Origin: Apis mellifera
Taxonomy: Eukaryota; Arthropoda; Insecta; Hymenoptera; Apidae
Assembly: GCF_003254395.2 (NCBI RefSeq)
Contig: NC_037643.1
Span: forward strand, 13,224,963 to 13,288,962
Direction: 5' to 3'
DNA length: 64,000 nt
The translations under genes were made by a program, and so were the position numbers. Below, one piece after another: positions 26,545 to 40,756 of the stretch. The notes below the pieces were generated by a model. That model ran no database searches. It was not told the DNA's origin and saw only the letters and a program-made list of their open reading frames with translations. Each line of letters starts with the position of its first letter. Position 1 is the stretch's first letter.

Positions 26545-29500
26545 TTAATGCCTCGAACGATGCGAAGAATCTCCACGTTCGTCGCGACGATCTCTTTCTC
26601 GTTCTCGTTCTCGTTCACGTTCCGGTTCTCGTTCTCTCTCTGATGGTCTCCGGCTTGATTCTCGTTCTCGATCTCTGTCTCGTTCACGCTCTCTGTAGCG
26701 ATCGTCATAATACCTACACAAGTACACGTCAGCCAATTATCTTACTTTACCGATACCATTAATTTTTTATTAAATTTAAAAAAATTTTTCTGCTTCTTTT
26801 TTAAAAATATATTTTGCATTTATTTGTAAATCTTAAATTACATATTTTTTTCCAATCCATTCTTCCTCATTATTATATTTATAATTACTTTTACATTTTG
26901 TTCATATTTTTGTTTTTACAATTAACTTTCTCATTAAAGTATAAATTTAAAAAGATGAAAATATAATTAAATTTTTAAAAAATTTTACTTTACTTATTAT
27001 AAAAATAAATATATATATATACATACATACATACATACATATATATATATAATTCTATGTAAAAATATTTTCGATTATTTTATAAATATTTATTTGATGA
27101 CAAAATACTTTAAATGAAAATTTTAATAATGGGAAGAAATTTAATAAAGGAAAATTATATGAATTGCCTTATTTCTCTATTTACAATAAACAATTTCCTA
27201 ATATACTAGGAATATAATTATAAATTTTTAATAACTTTCCTTATTATTATATATACATATCAAGATAAAATTGAACTAAAAGATCTATTATCCTTTTTCT
27301 TTCTCTTCATGTTATTATTTTTTTTATAATTTTTTTCTTATTAAAAATAATTATAGTTTGATAGATATTATAAAATTATTATATCGTTAATATACAATAT
27401 TATAGATATAATTTATTATAATATATAATTATTAGAAATTCTAGAAATCTATTGTCGCATCTAAGATAGAAATCAATAAAAAAGTCTACATGCATTCATT
27501 TTATATGAAAAAAAAGTATAAATTACCTAGACGCCTTGGAAGATGAGACGGGAGCCGTCTCTGGCGGTTCTTCTTTTACTCTTGGCCTGGTTGACTGACG
27601 TGTCGTACTAATGGAAAATATGCATACTTTGTTATGACTTATATTGTTACCAGGCTTAGCACGTTGCTTTAGTTAAAACAAACTACATTATATAAAAAAA
27701 TTTAATTTGTTTTTATCGAAATATAATTCATTAATGATTTTTCATTTTAAAATTTAAGCAAAATTTATATGAAATTTATATGAAATTATGAACTTACTCT
27801 GTAACTTAATGCTTATGTAAAGGATAGAATTTTTTTCTTTAATATTTTTCTATTGAAAATATAAATTAGATTAAAAGATACGATAATATGCTATTCTAAG
27901 TACTACTAATTATAGTTACCAAATACATGTAAGTGCATGTATAATATTCAAACATATTCAAAAAAATTTGAAGATTCGTCGTTAAACCTGCAACCATATC
28001 GGAATATTTAAATATCAACTCAAAAGCGACTTAATTTGATAGAATATAATTTTCATTAAAAGATATATATTTATTTTGCTTCATCAATTCCATATTTGCA
28101 TGGTTTCAGGATTACGACTATTTTATAGATAAATAATTTTACATTTTACATATATCTTCTTGATATTGAAATTGATATTACAAATTTTTTTTTGGATAAA
28201 TATACAGATCTTGTATAATATGCATATTATATGAATTGAAGAAGCATTTAAAAGTACATTTTAAATTAAATATTTATACATTATAATAAGATATAAAATA
28301 ATTATCAGTGAAAATTAATTATTTAACTTATGAATTATTAATTTAATAAATTGTAATATTAATAATGATATTTTTAATTTTTTTATTATTATTAACTCCA
28401 TTAATCTAAAAATTAAATTTCTAAAATTAAATTTCCAAAAAATGATTAAAATATTTAAAAATATATAAAATTTTAATATTCAAAATTTATAATTAAAAAT
28501 AGATATAATTCATAAATTAAATAATTACAAATATTTCATTTGAAATGTTTCTATGAAACATAATGAAATATGTTTTGAATAGAAAGCAATATCTACAATA
28601 TATGCATATTTTTTTTTTACATACTCTTTCTAGCGATAATCTTAGAAATAAAAATTACAAATATACAATAGAAATAAAAGAGAAATATCGTATGTAACTA
28701 TACCACTTGCTTTAAGGAAAAAATTAAAATTCATTTATATTTAACATTTTTCAATTATATATATTTAAAAAAATTATTATGCAACTTTAATCTTTAACTT
28801 TAACTTTTTATTGATGAAAATTAATGTGATTTAAACGATTTTATAAATTTGTGCATTAAATAATATTTTATAAAAAGTATACTTGCATACATATTTCTAT
28901 ATTTATGTTATGATAAAAATAATTATTAAAATATTGATACCGAGTAAACCAATATTATAATATTAGAGCTTATTTCTTCCTTTGAATTTAAAATATTGAA
29001 ATTAAAATTTAGATATTAAAATATTTTGAAATATATTTTAATCCACTTGTAATCAAATCTTATTATGATAAAACTTATATATCGCATATACTCAATTGGA
29101 ACGGTATTATAAATTGCGCATGCGTATATCTTTTTCAGAAAATAGACTTAATATAAATATACTTATTTTTCTCTTATATAAATGCACGTGGATTTATGAT
29201 TACGACATAATTTTTTGTTTGTTTGGCGCTTTTTAAATCAAACTTTATAAAAAGAAATTATAATAAGTTATATATATAAATATATATATAAGTATGAGAG
29301 AGTAAATATTTAAAAAAGCCACAGTTTGGCCATCGTCTATTGTATTTAACAAACATACAGAAATTAATTTTAATTTATAAATTCATAATCATTGAAATTA
29401 CGAACCATCATTCATTTTTTATTATTAGCCATCTAATTTTGAAATTTCAGTATTATACTAAATATTTCAAAAATAATAAATGAATGAATCAATTTACAAT

Positions 29501-32500
29501 AAAATTTGATTAATTCAGTATGATCATCAATCATTCCAAATGCATGATTTTACAATATTTGTTATTATAAATATTCCTAAAACATATTTTTTAAAAATTG
29601 AAATCACAATATTTTTAATTTCTGAATACTATAAAAAGAAAGATTTCTGTTGATTTTTAAAATAATTAAAGAAAATCAGTAATAATTATTGATTGTATAA
29701 TTTATCAATAATTGATATATAGTATTCAGTTTAAAAAAATGATTATTAAAAATGATTATTACTTTAAAATGAATATAAAAATATCTATTCCATATCATTC
29801 TCTACTGTTTTATTTTATAGTGACTAATACATAATAAATGTTTTCCTATGTTAACCAATATTCACTGAGTAATTTTTAAATTTTATAAATATACAATTAA
29901 TATTCTATCTAATGATTGAATAATTGTATTTAATTATTGATTTCTTATATATTATATTTTTTAAATTATTTTCATTTTTATACTATAATATTAAAACTAA
30001 TTTCGATAAGATGATTTATTATAATTATAAAAATTATCTTTTTATGTTATAAAGTTAGACGTTTAAGTTAAAAAAAAAACAAATTAATTCTTAAAATTGT
30101 ATTTCAAAAAAAAAAAACACAAAATATATTAATACTTAACATTAAATCTTATTTTACATATTCTTAAAATTGAAAATTGTAAAAATAATATATTATATAT
30201 TTTTGTAAAAAATTGATTTATTAATGTGTAAATATGATTATATTCTCATTATTATATTATTATACACAGAAAATTAAAGTTAACATAGGAATTATAACAA
30301 CCCTTTAAAATAAAATATTTATAATTTACCTATCATTTTTACATGTGTTGAAATTATAAATTGAATAACTATGCAGAACATAAGATATTTGATTTTTTTT
30401 TATAAATAATATCCACTTTTTATATTGTAAAACATGAATATAATAATTATTCTAATTCATAATTTTTTTATTTTTTGATTGAGATTTTATTTTTTATATA
30501 AAATAAATAAAAAGTAGACATTATCAAACAATCTGATACTTACAATAATAAAAATATTTATTCATTTGATATGTTAATTGTTACTTTTTATATTTTATAA
30601 ATGTTTAAAATTTTGATGAACATATTCTTTAACAAAATTAACATTTTTACTTATTATAACAATTCATAAAATATAAAATTAAGCATTTTTAATTTTTATT
30701 TAAATTTTATAATTTAAATATTAATTTCAATATAGCAGAACAAAAAATTGATATCTTTTTGAAATAATTATTAAAAATCGTTAAAAATATATAAATAATA
30801 TAAAAATATTATTTAAATATATTTATTCCGTGTCTAATAACAATTAGCATAACAAATGTTCATTTTAGTTAATCCTGTTGCTATTGATTATATGATAAAT
30901 TATTTTTATTTTATTAAAATTAACTTATTTTTTTTTTAATCATTAATCTTCAATCTATTCAATCAATTCAATCTAAATTATTTCATGTAATAATTACTAA
31001 AAATTTTCTCTAAATAATAATAATAGTCTAGAGTTATAAAAAATACATTACAGCAAAAGGATTAATATCATTTTATATTATTTTAATAAAGTTTCGTAAG
31101 ATTAGTAAAATTTTATACATACTATATTGTAAATTATAAATCTTATAAATAAAATTATTACATAGATCATATAAAAATGATCTACAGTTCTTGTCTGCAT
31201 GAATTTTTTTAAAATAATTAATTAATACAGACAATTTGAAAACATGAGAAAATATTACAAATAATTATTATTTAATAATAATTTGTTCCACCTAAATATT
31301 TCAATTTCTAAGTAGATATATATTATTATTAATTATTTTACAAATGAACACACTATAAATCATTTGTTTTCTTTTAAAACTTATTATTGATATTATACAT
31401 AAAGTATATTGTATTTATTATTTAATTAGCTTAATAAGCTACATATCTTTATCAAACTTAGCACGATTTATTATCACTTTAAATAAGTATTCAAATATTT
31501 TGAATGAATTCTGTAATATTTTTTATAGCATGATTCGAAATATTTAAAAAATATATAGTACAATCTATGGAACTTATCTTATTTACGATAATATTGTTGA
31601 TATAATGATATATCTATTTATGAAGAAAAAATTTCTTGTATCTAAATAGTTTTCAAGATACATAATGTATTTTAGTATATGCGGCTCGTTACAATATAAA
31701 TGTCGTATATTTTATATAAACTTATTGTATTTGTTTCTTTTTTCTAAATCACACACATACGACTATTATTTTTGATCCAATTAAAATAAAATGGTACATC
31801 CAATGTGACATTAAAATAATTATGTAAAATTTTAAGCTTACCTTTCTTCTCTGCTTCGTTCTCTATATTCGCGATCTCTTTCACGTTCACGATCTCTCTC
31901 TCTGCTTCGTGATCTCTCCCGTGGATATGGTTCACTATAATAACGTTCTCTGTCACGATCACGATCTCTTTCTCTTTCACGATCACGTTCTCTATCACGT
32001 TCTCTATCTCTATCCCTACTTCTTTCTCTGTATTCTCTGTCACGACTCCTTGATCTCTCACGTCTTCTTCTGTGACTGCGTTCTCTATCACGTGAACGTG
32101 ATCGTTCTGAAATAATAAATAGTATAGAATAATAATAGAAAAATAATTAGTTAAATAATTAGTTTATATATATATATAAGTAAAACATGATTAATTAAAT
32201 ATTAATTCATAAGCAAAAGATTATTAAATCTTTAAATAAAGCAAAACTTATTATGTTTATTTATCCTTAATAACAATATTAAAATAAAAATTTTATATTG
32301 AATCAAATTTTAATTTTAATAAAATTTTAATAATGATAATGAAAAAAAAGAAGAAATAAAAATAAAATCAAAGAATAAAAATATTGATAAAAGGAATTAT
32401 ATTATTATTTAATTTGATATAATATGATATGATATATATTTGATAATGTATAAATAAAATAGAAAAAATTATATAAAATATTAATTATGTAAAAAAAAAA

Positions 32501-35500
32501 ATAAATTAAAAAAATATAAAAAACAAACTTTTATATGATGCTTAAATAAAAAGTTAAATGAAAAAATTGACATAAAAATTATGAAATTAATTTAAAAAAT
32601 TTACCCCTACGTGCAGATCCATAACTCTTAGTTTCGACGCCACGTAAAGTATCTTGAAGAGAACTTATCAATATTTTACATCTATCATCTGCAGCAACTT
32701 TGGATTGTTTTATTAAAGAAATAGCCGTAACTAAGGTCTCTATAGCGCTTGCATATTCTCCTGCCGCAGCATCGGATACTGCTCGAGCAATTGCAGAAGA
32801 AGAAACAGTTCTATTTCTACCCATAATTTCTTCAAACTCTTGTTCTGTGAGAGGAGGAGGACCTTCTGGACGATGATCAGGTCCTGGTGCGCCATAAGGT
32901 GGCTATGAAATATATGTTTTCTTTTAATAAATATTTAGTGTAAAAATAAAATGAATTCTAAAAAAGATAAAACTATATGTAATATTTTAAAATAATTTTT
33001 TTTTTTATTTTTTTTACTATTACTCTTTCTTATTTTTTCTTATTATTATTATTTATTTATTATTATACTTCCTTATTTATTTAAAAATATTTAAATATTT
33101 TTATTTTATATTTTAATAATTTAAATTAATAAAAATAGAATTTTTATATTATAGATTTTTTTTGTTTTTATTCTGGAATTGATTTTAAGTTAAATTAGTT
33201 AAAATTTTAATTAAAAATAATTATTCTTAAAAAACTTCGTTTTTTTTTTACTATTAAAATATTTTTATTAAAATACAAAATATATCTTATCAAAATATTA
33301 AAACAATCTAATTCTAAATGAAAGTCTAATCTAATTCTAATCTAAAAGAATTTTGGATTATTAATTCATTCATTATTCTGTTATATTATTCTATTATTGA
33401 AAATAATATATAATTTTTTATAAAGGTTAAACATAATTATATTTATTAAAGATTATATTTATCAAAGATATTAAAAAAAATTAAAGAGTTTTTGAATAAT
33501 CATAATTTATAGCAAATATAATTAATACTCATTTAATAAAAAGTTTAAAATAATATAAAATATTATATATAATAAAATATTTATATTAATTATATAATAA
33601 TTAATATGAAAATAAAATGAAATACAATATACCTGTGCTGCAGGTGGTCCATAACCATGAGGAGGCACATGGGGTGGACCATGTGGTTGACCATGAGGTG
33701 GACCATGTGGTGGACCATGAGGTGGACCATGTGGTGGACCATGAGGTGGTCCATGAGGTGGACCAGGAGGGCCTGGTGGATGTTGTCCTGGATGTTGATG
33801 AGGTGGTCCTTGTGGGAAAAATGCTGGATTCACATGTGGTGCAGGTCCTCCTGGAGGTCCTTGTGGTGGTCCTTGAGGTGGACCTCCATGACCAGGTGGT
33901 GGTCCTCCTGGACCTGGTAACATTCCTGATCAATATCTATGTTAGCTTGCAACAATGTATATAGCAAGCTTATAAAAATTTTGGATTAGACAAAATAATT
34001 GTAATTGAATTGATAAATTGTTTTTTGCTTTAGGATATGTTTGCACAATGCAATTATAATAATATAAGTATCAAAATATTTTCACTATAAACTAAATCTG
34101 TAATTCTTTTAATAATAAATTTTTTTTGAAAGATATACAAAACAATAAATTTTCAAAAATATATATTTAATTTTTATTTTTTAATATTTTTGATTTATTT
34201 CTATTATTTCTTTGAATTATTTCTTTTGTATCATTTTATAAATAATCAATTTCTTTATATATATATATATAATATATATATAATAAATATATATATATAA
34301 ATATAAAATAATATATCTTATCAATAACTTAATAATATAAAGAGAATTATTTTTTTGTTATTTTTTTTTTTTGTGAAACACCTTGTACCTTCATACTCCT
34401 AAGCATAAAATTTCCCTCAATATCATGCATTATTGTAATAAAAAATTAATAATAGCAATATTGTTAATATTCAAGGAACATCCTAAATTTCTCACCACCC
34501 ATAGAACCTGGAGGAGGTCCTCTCTGTGGTGGGCCTTGACCAGGTTGAGGGCCTTGCATATGTTGATGTTGAGGGAAACCTGGTGGTCCCTGAGGCCCAT
34601 GATGCATTCCTATGCACATTGAACAATGACATCAGTGAACTTCTTTTACAATAATTTTATTACATGATGCTTCATTATTTAAAATGATCTAAAGTTCTTT
34701 GTGTCTTATTTCAAATTTTAATTTTGATAATTTTTGTGTATCTACTTTATCATGCAAATTATAAGCTGTAAAAAAAGAAGAATTTTACCATAATAACATA
34801 AAATGAAGGGAAAAACAGAGCATGAAAGTCCAAGATGTTTCATATATAAACTATGATGAATTGTGATATTTAACAAACCTGGTGGTCTATTCCATTCGGG
34901 ACGTGGTTTAGCACCTCTTGGATCACCTGGAGGTCCACCAGGATGTCCAGGTGGACCACGTGGAGGTCCTTGACCAGGCGGACCAGGCGGACCACCATGA
35001 AATTGTCGAATGGAGACAAACGAAGACTCTATTTCAATCTATTATAATTGAATTAAAAATTCCTTTATTTATTTTAAAAATAAATTAATTAATATCGAGA
35101 TGGATTAATAAGTTGAATTACTATTACTATTAGAATTACAAAAATAATCATAAATTAAAAATAAAAATTGTAATATTAAAACTCTTTATTTTTTAAACTA
35201 TTGATAAAGCACTTATATATCAGAGCCAGTTAATTTATCAGAAATTTTTCAATGCATCATAAAAATCTAATTAAATATTAAAAAATTGAAAAAAAATAAT
35301 TTGGTAGATTTTTTAGAAAGCTTTTCATGTTATACATATCTCATGATAATAAATCTATAATGAAATATTTTTTTATAACAATAAATATTCTAACAAATTT
35401 TAAATATTCTCAATTCTGAAAATTGATATATAAAAATATTTAAATTTTTTATTTTTTAATATATAAAAATATGCAATTTTTTGTTTTTTAATTTTTTTAT

Positions 35501-35918
35501 TCAAAAGAAAAATAATTAAATTAAATTGTTTATTAAATTGAAATATTAATAAATAAAATTAGAATTTTTTGTATTTTTTAATTAATATATCTAAATTTTT
35601 TTTTAATAAATTTAATTTTAAATATTTTAGAATTGCGAAATTATATTAATTAATATTTAGATTTAATATTTGTTAATATCAATAATATTTAATTGAATAT
35701 TGCATTTAAAAATGTGATGAATAAATGAATATTGAAAAAGTATGAAATATGGAGAATTTTTACAACGTGAAAAGCAGGAAAAATAACACATTGTGTGTTA
35801 CCTGTGGTATATGGTAACTGGCTTCTGAAAGGTCTCTAGAGCAACTCTGTTTACGCGAAGCGTAAGACATGTAAGCGCAAAAAATATTCTTGTAATTTAT
35901 ACCATCCATTCTCTATCA

Positions 35919-35963
<45 letters not shown>

Positions 35964-38900
35964 TTCCCCTTTCCCATATATTTCTACATATACAATATTA
36001 TAAAATTATAATATAAAATATTATAAAATTTCTTTAAATCACACAATTTTTAAATATTTTAAATTAATATTTTGAATTTTTAATAATTTTTTCTATTTTA
36101 TATATTAATTTGTCTTGTTTTAAAAATAAAAATTTTATTTTTAATAGATAAATTAGATAATTATATGTTTTATATATATATATTATAACAATATTCTTAT
36201 TAATAATATTAATAAGAATCTTTACACAATTAAAACATAATCAATTCCATAAAATACAAATACTGCAAGAAGTTTTATTTAACTATTCGATTTAATTATT
36301 TAATACATTGATTTTTAATTTTATATCTTAGACAATATATTAAATAATTGTATTTTAAATATAATTTACAAAAACTTTACAATTTTTTAAGATTTCTAAT
36401 AAATTAAATTTTATATATAAAAAATCATTTTGAAATAAATAAAATTTTAAATATAAAGAATTGATCAGTAAAAAAATAAACATAAATTCATATATAAAAA
36501 AAAAATAATTTATATTACATACCATTCCAGGAGGTCGATGTTGACCAGGACCTGGTCCTGGAGGTCCTTGCTGAGGTGGACCACCAGGTCCATTTGGACC
36601 TCTTGGTGGACCAGGTGGACCATTAGGTCTTGGTCCATTCCATGGTCCTTGTTGATAACCAGGAGGTGGTGGGCCTTGATTAGGATGTCCAGGTAAAGGA
36701 TGATGTGGTCCAGGTCCTGGACCCATTGGTGGACCATGCATACGAGGTGGACCTTGTTGACCAGGTCCACCTGGACCTGGTGGACCCATGCCGGGAGGTG
36801 GCATTCTTTGTGGTCTCACGCCCTGTGGAGGACCCATCATCATTCTAGGACCATGATTTTGTTGTGAATGTTGAGGATGTTGAGGATGTTGTGGATGCTG
36901 CTGATGAGGTGGCATTGGTGGCTGATGTTGATGTGGATTATGAGGGCGTTGACTCTGACTTTGTTGAGGAGCCGGAGCTGGACGTGTCTTACACTGAGAC
37001 TCAAACTGAGAACAATATACAAAATTTTCAAATATAACAGAATATCAAATCTGTATTCATTTATTAACATTAGGAAAAAAAAATAACTAAGCCGTTAAGA
37101 AATTCATATTATTTCTATAAAAATACAATAAATTATTGAAACAAAGGAAGAAATAAAAAATTTAAAAAAGCAAATACATATTTTCTTTTAAATTTTTGAA
37201 CAGTCAATATTATAATGTTTAGTTTAATTGATATTAAAATTATGCTTTGATTGAAAAAAATTACCTAAATGACAATATTAATTTCTTGATAAATCTAATT
37301 ATGTGTATATTTTAAAAAAAATTTATTATATATATAAGATTGTTTACATTTAAAAAATTAATTTCCGATTAAATAAATTTCAATAAAAACAGAAGAAAAA
37401 ATATAGAACAACAATATAATTATATTATTATTATTGTTACAAAATATTAAATTTATAATAGAATTTTTATTATAATATAATATATATTTATAATATTTAA
37501 TTAGAATTTATTATAGAATATTTTTAATAGAATAATGAATAGTATATTTAGTTTTTATAAATCTTGCATTTCCCTAAAAAAAGAATATTTTGCAACTTCA
37601 TTTAAAAAAAAAAAAAATTTTATATTCAATCTTATATTATTTATGATTATATATATAGATTAAAAGTTTATAAAAAACATAATAAATTTCTTATAATATC
37701 AATTATCAATTTTTTTTCTAGTAGTTTATAAATAATATAAATTTCAATACTTACTTGATTCAATGCTTGTTTAGTAGGAAATGTTACTACTGGATTCTGT
37801 CCATGTAATTCTTTTTTAGGTAATCTTTCCATACATATTCTCATGCTTTGTTCTGAACCCAGGGATATTACACAGAAACCCTTCGATTGTCCATTGGCTC
37901 GATTTTCAAAGAACTTTACTTCAACAAAATCTGATACACCAATACTTTGTACTGCATCAGTTATATCTTGATCACTTGTCCACTATAATATGAATATATT
38001 TTAATAAGTTTAATTATAAAAAAATATTCATTCTTTATAAAATATATATTAATTAATAAAAACAAATTATTAATATAATTAATAAAAACAAATTATTAAT
38101 ATAATTAATAAAAATAAATTAACGTTTAATTACATACCCAAGTCAAATTTCCAACATATAATTGATGACGTCTTCCAATTTGATTTGGCTGGATGTTATT
38201 TCCAAGTTGATGGTAAGGTGCACTACCATTTGTTTCTTCATTTGGTGAAGTAGTATCACCTCCGCCATCTCCACTATTTCCTGTAGAAACACCGCCATTA
38301 CCACCAGCAGGAGCTGCTATCACGTCATCATATAAATCAACACCATCACCAGCAAATTCATCCTAAAACAAATCAATATTTATTGATTATAAGCAGTATC
38401 AGATTGAGTATCATAAAAATTCATCAATTAGATTAAAGATATATATATAATAATATATAATAATATTGGAATTATATATAATAATACATAACTCCAATAT
38501 TTATACAAATAAAAACTAATATTATTTAATTATATAATTTTTTTAGAAAAATTTATAATATGTCAATTTATTTCATTTATAATATATTAATAAAATATAT
38601 TATTTTTATTAAAAATTATTTATTAAATAAATAAACTTAAAATATTATAACCGTACATTTAAAATAGAATTCTATTAAAATAATAAAAATTCTAATTTCT
38701 ATTTTAAATTAAATTAAAAAATTTTCAATGTTATTAAAAAATTTTAATTTAAGATAATATACAATTTTAATTAATCTCAATAAAAATTTTTATTTTATGA
38801 ATTATCTTTTAAAATTTTTTAATAAAAAATAATTTTTAAATTTTATATATAATAATATACTTTTTAAAATAAATAATATTTTTTTAAAACTTTTTTTACT

Positions 38901-39831
38901 TCTATTTGTATTACAATAAATGCATATCTATGTAAAAGAATAACCATAAAAAATATTTTTTTAAAAATATAGAAATTATTATTTATTATAAAATATTAAT
39001 ATAAATTTGAATAATCTTAAAAAATAATATTAAATAAAATTAAATATATATAAATTATTTATAAATAAGAAATGTAAAAAATAATATAATAAAAATATAA
39101 AAAGAAAAGTAAAAGTAAAGAAATTATTAGAAATATATATTTTTTAGAAAGATTAACGTAACTTATTTATTAACATAATATAATATAGGCATATAGAATG
39201 AAAAATATTTTATTTTAAAATGATCATAGATCAAAAAAAATCATGAAACAAATCAGAAAACATAAAAATAATAATAATAATAAAATTCTTTAAAATAATA
39301 ATTAAAAAGAAAATGGTGTTTTACATGCAATAATAAAACCTTTATTAAACTGAAGTGATAAACGAAATGGAGGAATAAAATGCTACGACATTTGCCTTAC
39401 CGCTAACACCATTTTGCTTTTCTTGCTGTGAATCTGTATTATGTATTTGCTTTTTAGTTTTCGATGCAACCGAACGTGTGCAAATCACGGTAATTATATA
39501 ACAGAATATAGAAAATGTTTATCGGTTGTGATAATTAAATGCAACAGCTATTCATCACGAACGAAATGTATGTTAAAACTCGTGTTCCGTCTGAACAAGA
39601 ATCAGACACCGCTTTCGAACAATCGTTACCATCTCTCCTCCATGACGCCGAAGAACCTCGCTTTACTATCGCTTTTTTTCTCACAGTTTCGAATGTTTTT
39701 TATAGAGATAATCAATTAACAATAATATTTACCCACCGACTTGGTACTTATTAACAAAGATAAAAACGAATTACCTGCGCGAAATCTTGCTCGAGATCGT
39801 CGGCGTACAAATCAATGTCACCGTCCGCCAT
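26545..39831 (-). CDS. CPSF6: CPSF6, cleavage factor Im 68-kDa subunit
   Basis: Subunit of nuclear cleavage factor Im; with NUDT21/CFIm25 it binds UGUA elements and steers poly(A) site choice. Eleven exons (minus strand, 5' to 3'): 39831-39775, 38362-38138, 37982-37755, 37005-36523, 35026-34879, 34609-34496, 33925-33633, 32902-32605, 32106-31842, 27607-27527, 26713-26545; 786 residues. The acidic start MADGDIDLYADDLEQDF is followed by an RRM (about 85-170) with LYVGNLTWW, FFENRANGQSKGF and LHGQNPVV, all family hallmarks. A long Pro/Gly/His/Gln-rich middle (about 171-540) contains APHVNPAFF. Then come EFEEIMGRNR, SSSAIARAVSDA and IETLVTAISLIKQSKV, almost identical to the vertebrate protein, and a C-terminal RS/RE/RD-rich domain ending HRSRH. 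The weakest junction is the acceptor at 35026-35027, which has a poor pyrimidine tract but is the one that keeps phase. Gene is head to head with Nap1. Confidence 0.95.
27010..27050. repeat. (TA)n / (CATA)n microsatellite
   Basis: TA run, then about five CATA units, then TA again, inside the last CPSF6 intron. Confidence 0.7.
27608..31841 (-). other. 4.2-kb CPSF6 intron 9
   Basis: Uniformly A/T-rich, with donor gtaagc at its 5' end and acceptor attag at its 3' end. I see no further exon, no nested gene and no structured RNA in it. It is by far the largest intron of the gene. Confidence 0.6.
33660..33775 (-). repeat. In-frame 12-bp tandem repeat encoding HGPP units in CPSF6
   Basis: The unit (GGTGGACCATGA/T on the plus strand) is repeated about eight times with few changes inside exon 7 and encodes (HGPP)n on the minus strand. 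Because the period is a multiple of three, length changes would keep frame. Confidence 0.85.
35921..35959. repeat. (TC)n microsatellite
   Basis: About 19 uninterrupted TC units in CPSF6 intron 4. On the transcribed strand this is a GA run. Confidence 0.9.
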
Positions 39832-40690
39832 TTTACGTACACCGACGCTCACTGCATTTGACGAAGGCGCCAAGCCTAAAGGAATGGTATTATAGGCGAA
39901 AACGTGTTAGCGAATTACGTTAAGTTTTCGTCTCGAACGGATATGACGTCACTACGCCATCTTATTCTCTTTCGAGATAAACGATGAAATGAAGTAGAAC
40001 TAGAAATAAAATATGTATTACCAACGTGAATAGAAGTTAAAACTCAAAAAATTTATGACATTATTTTCTATTTTTTATTGGAAAAATATTTATCAAAATA
40101 AATAAATATTTATCAAATGCAATATATTTTCAATTTTTTTTCTAATTTAAAACTATTTGAAAAAATTTTAGTTATTAGCTTGAATTTTGTATATAATTAT
40201 ATTTTTTATTAAAAATATTTTATAAAGAACGAATCTTTTTCAATGACAATTAATATTAAGTTGCATTTACAATTTTTTTAATACTTTGATAGGAAATAAA
40301 ATTTATAAAATTATAAGATTAAAGTCATTATTATAAAAAAAAGAAAGAGATTTATTATTTATAATTTTTTAATTACAAATATATTTCATTATAATTTTAA
40401 AATTATTTTAAATTATTTTAGTATACTATAAATTAAAATTTTTTTCAATGAAATTTTTTTTATCTAAAGATTCAATTAATAAATTTCAAAATTTAAAATA
40501 TTTTATTAGAAAATCGTGAAAATTGATTTTTCTTTAATTTTTACTATGATAAAAAATAATTAACTTCGTATTTGAAAAAATAAAATAGGGATTTTTTGAA
40601 TCATATGATTGTAACACTTAATAAGCACAGAAAAGGATAGAAGAGGAACTAATTTCGTATTGTGCGACTTACTACACGAAAGTAACGATA
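39832..40690. promoter_or_regulatory. Shared upstream region of the divergent CPSF6 and Nap1 genes
   Basis: The CPSF6 ATG (39831, minus) and the presumed Nap1 leader exon (ending 40756, plus) are less than 1 kb apart and point away from each other. Near CPSF6 there is a perfect CRE palindrome TGACGTCA (39944-39951) and an AAGATGGCG motif on the minus strand (39955-39963), typical of YY1-type housekeeping promoters. No TATA box is evident. The middle part is A/T-rich. Confidence 0.5.
39944..39951. promoter_or_regulatory. CRE (CREB/ATF) consensus
   Basis: Perfect 8-bp palindrome TGACGTCA, about 115 bp upstream of the CPSF6 start codon in the divergent promoter. Rare by chance in DNA this A/T-rich. 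Confidence 0.5.
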
Positions 40691-40756
40691 CAACGACCGG
40701 TTCGTTGTCCGTTCTGTGGTCCGTTCTTCTTTTGTGAACAGCTTCAGTCTTGAAAG
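40690..40756 (+). other. Probable 5' non-coding exon of Nap1
   Basis: GC-richer segment ending at a good donor (TTGAAAG|gtatgt at 40756/40757). The next plus-strand acceptor in position is attag at 42148, 11 nt before the Nap1 ATG. The 5' end is a guess. Confidence 0.5.

Noticed and set aside
26448..26708. Open frames overlapping the last CPSF6 exon on both strands (Glu/Asn-rich and Phe/Ser-rich)
   Set aside because: They are shadow frames of the Arg/Glu/Asp repeat tail, where repeated GAAC/GTTC-like codons keep all frames open.
31744..32115. Val/Glu-rich and His/Asp-rich open frames around 32.0 kb
   Set aside because: Shadows of CPSF6 exon 9, whose RD/RE codon repeats leave other frames open.
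33601..33964. Thr/Ser/Trp-rich, Val/Asp/His-rich and Met/Trp-rich frames
   Set aside because: Alternative frames of the 12-bp coding repeat in CPSF6 exon 7.
36510..37086. Additional open frames over the CPSF6 Pro/Gly-rich exon 4
   Set aside because: Only the minus-strand Pro/Gly/His/Gln frame joins in phase with both neighbours.
39441..39923. Three overlapping plus-strand frames near 39.4-39.9 kb
   Set aside because: They lie over CPSF6 exon 1, intron 1 and promoter; no family similarity and no splice support.
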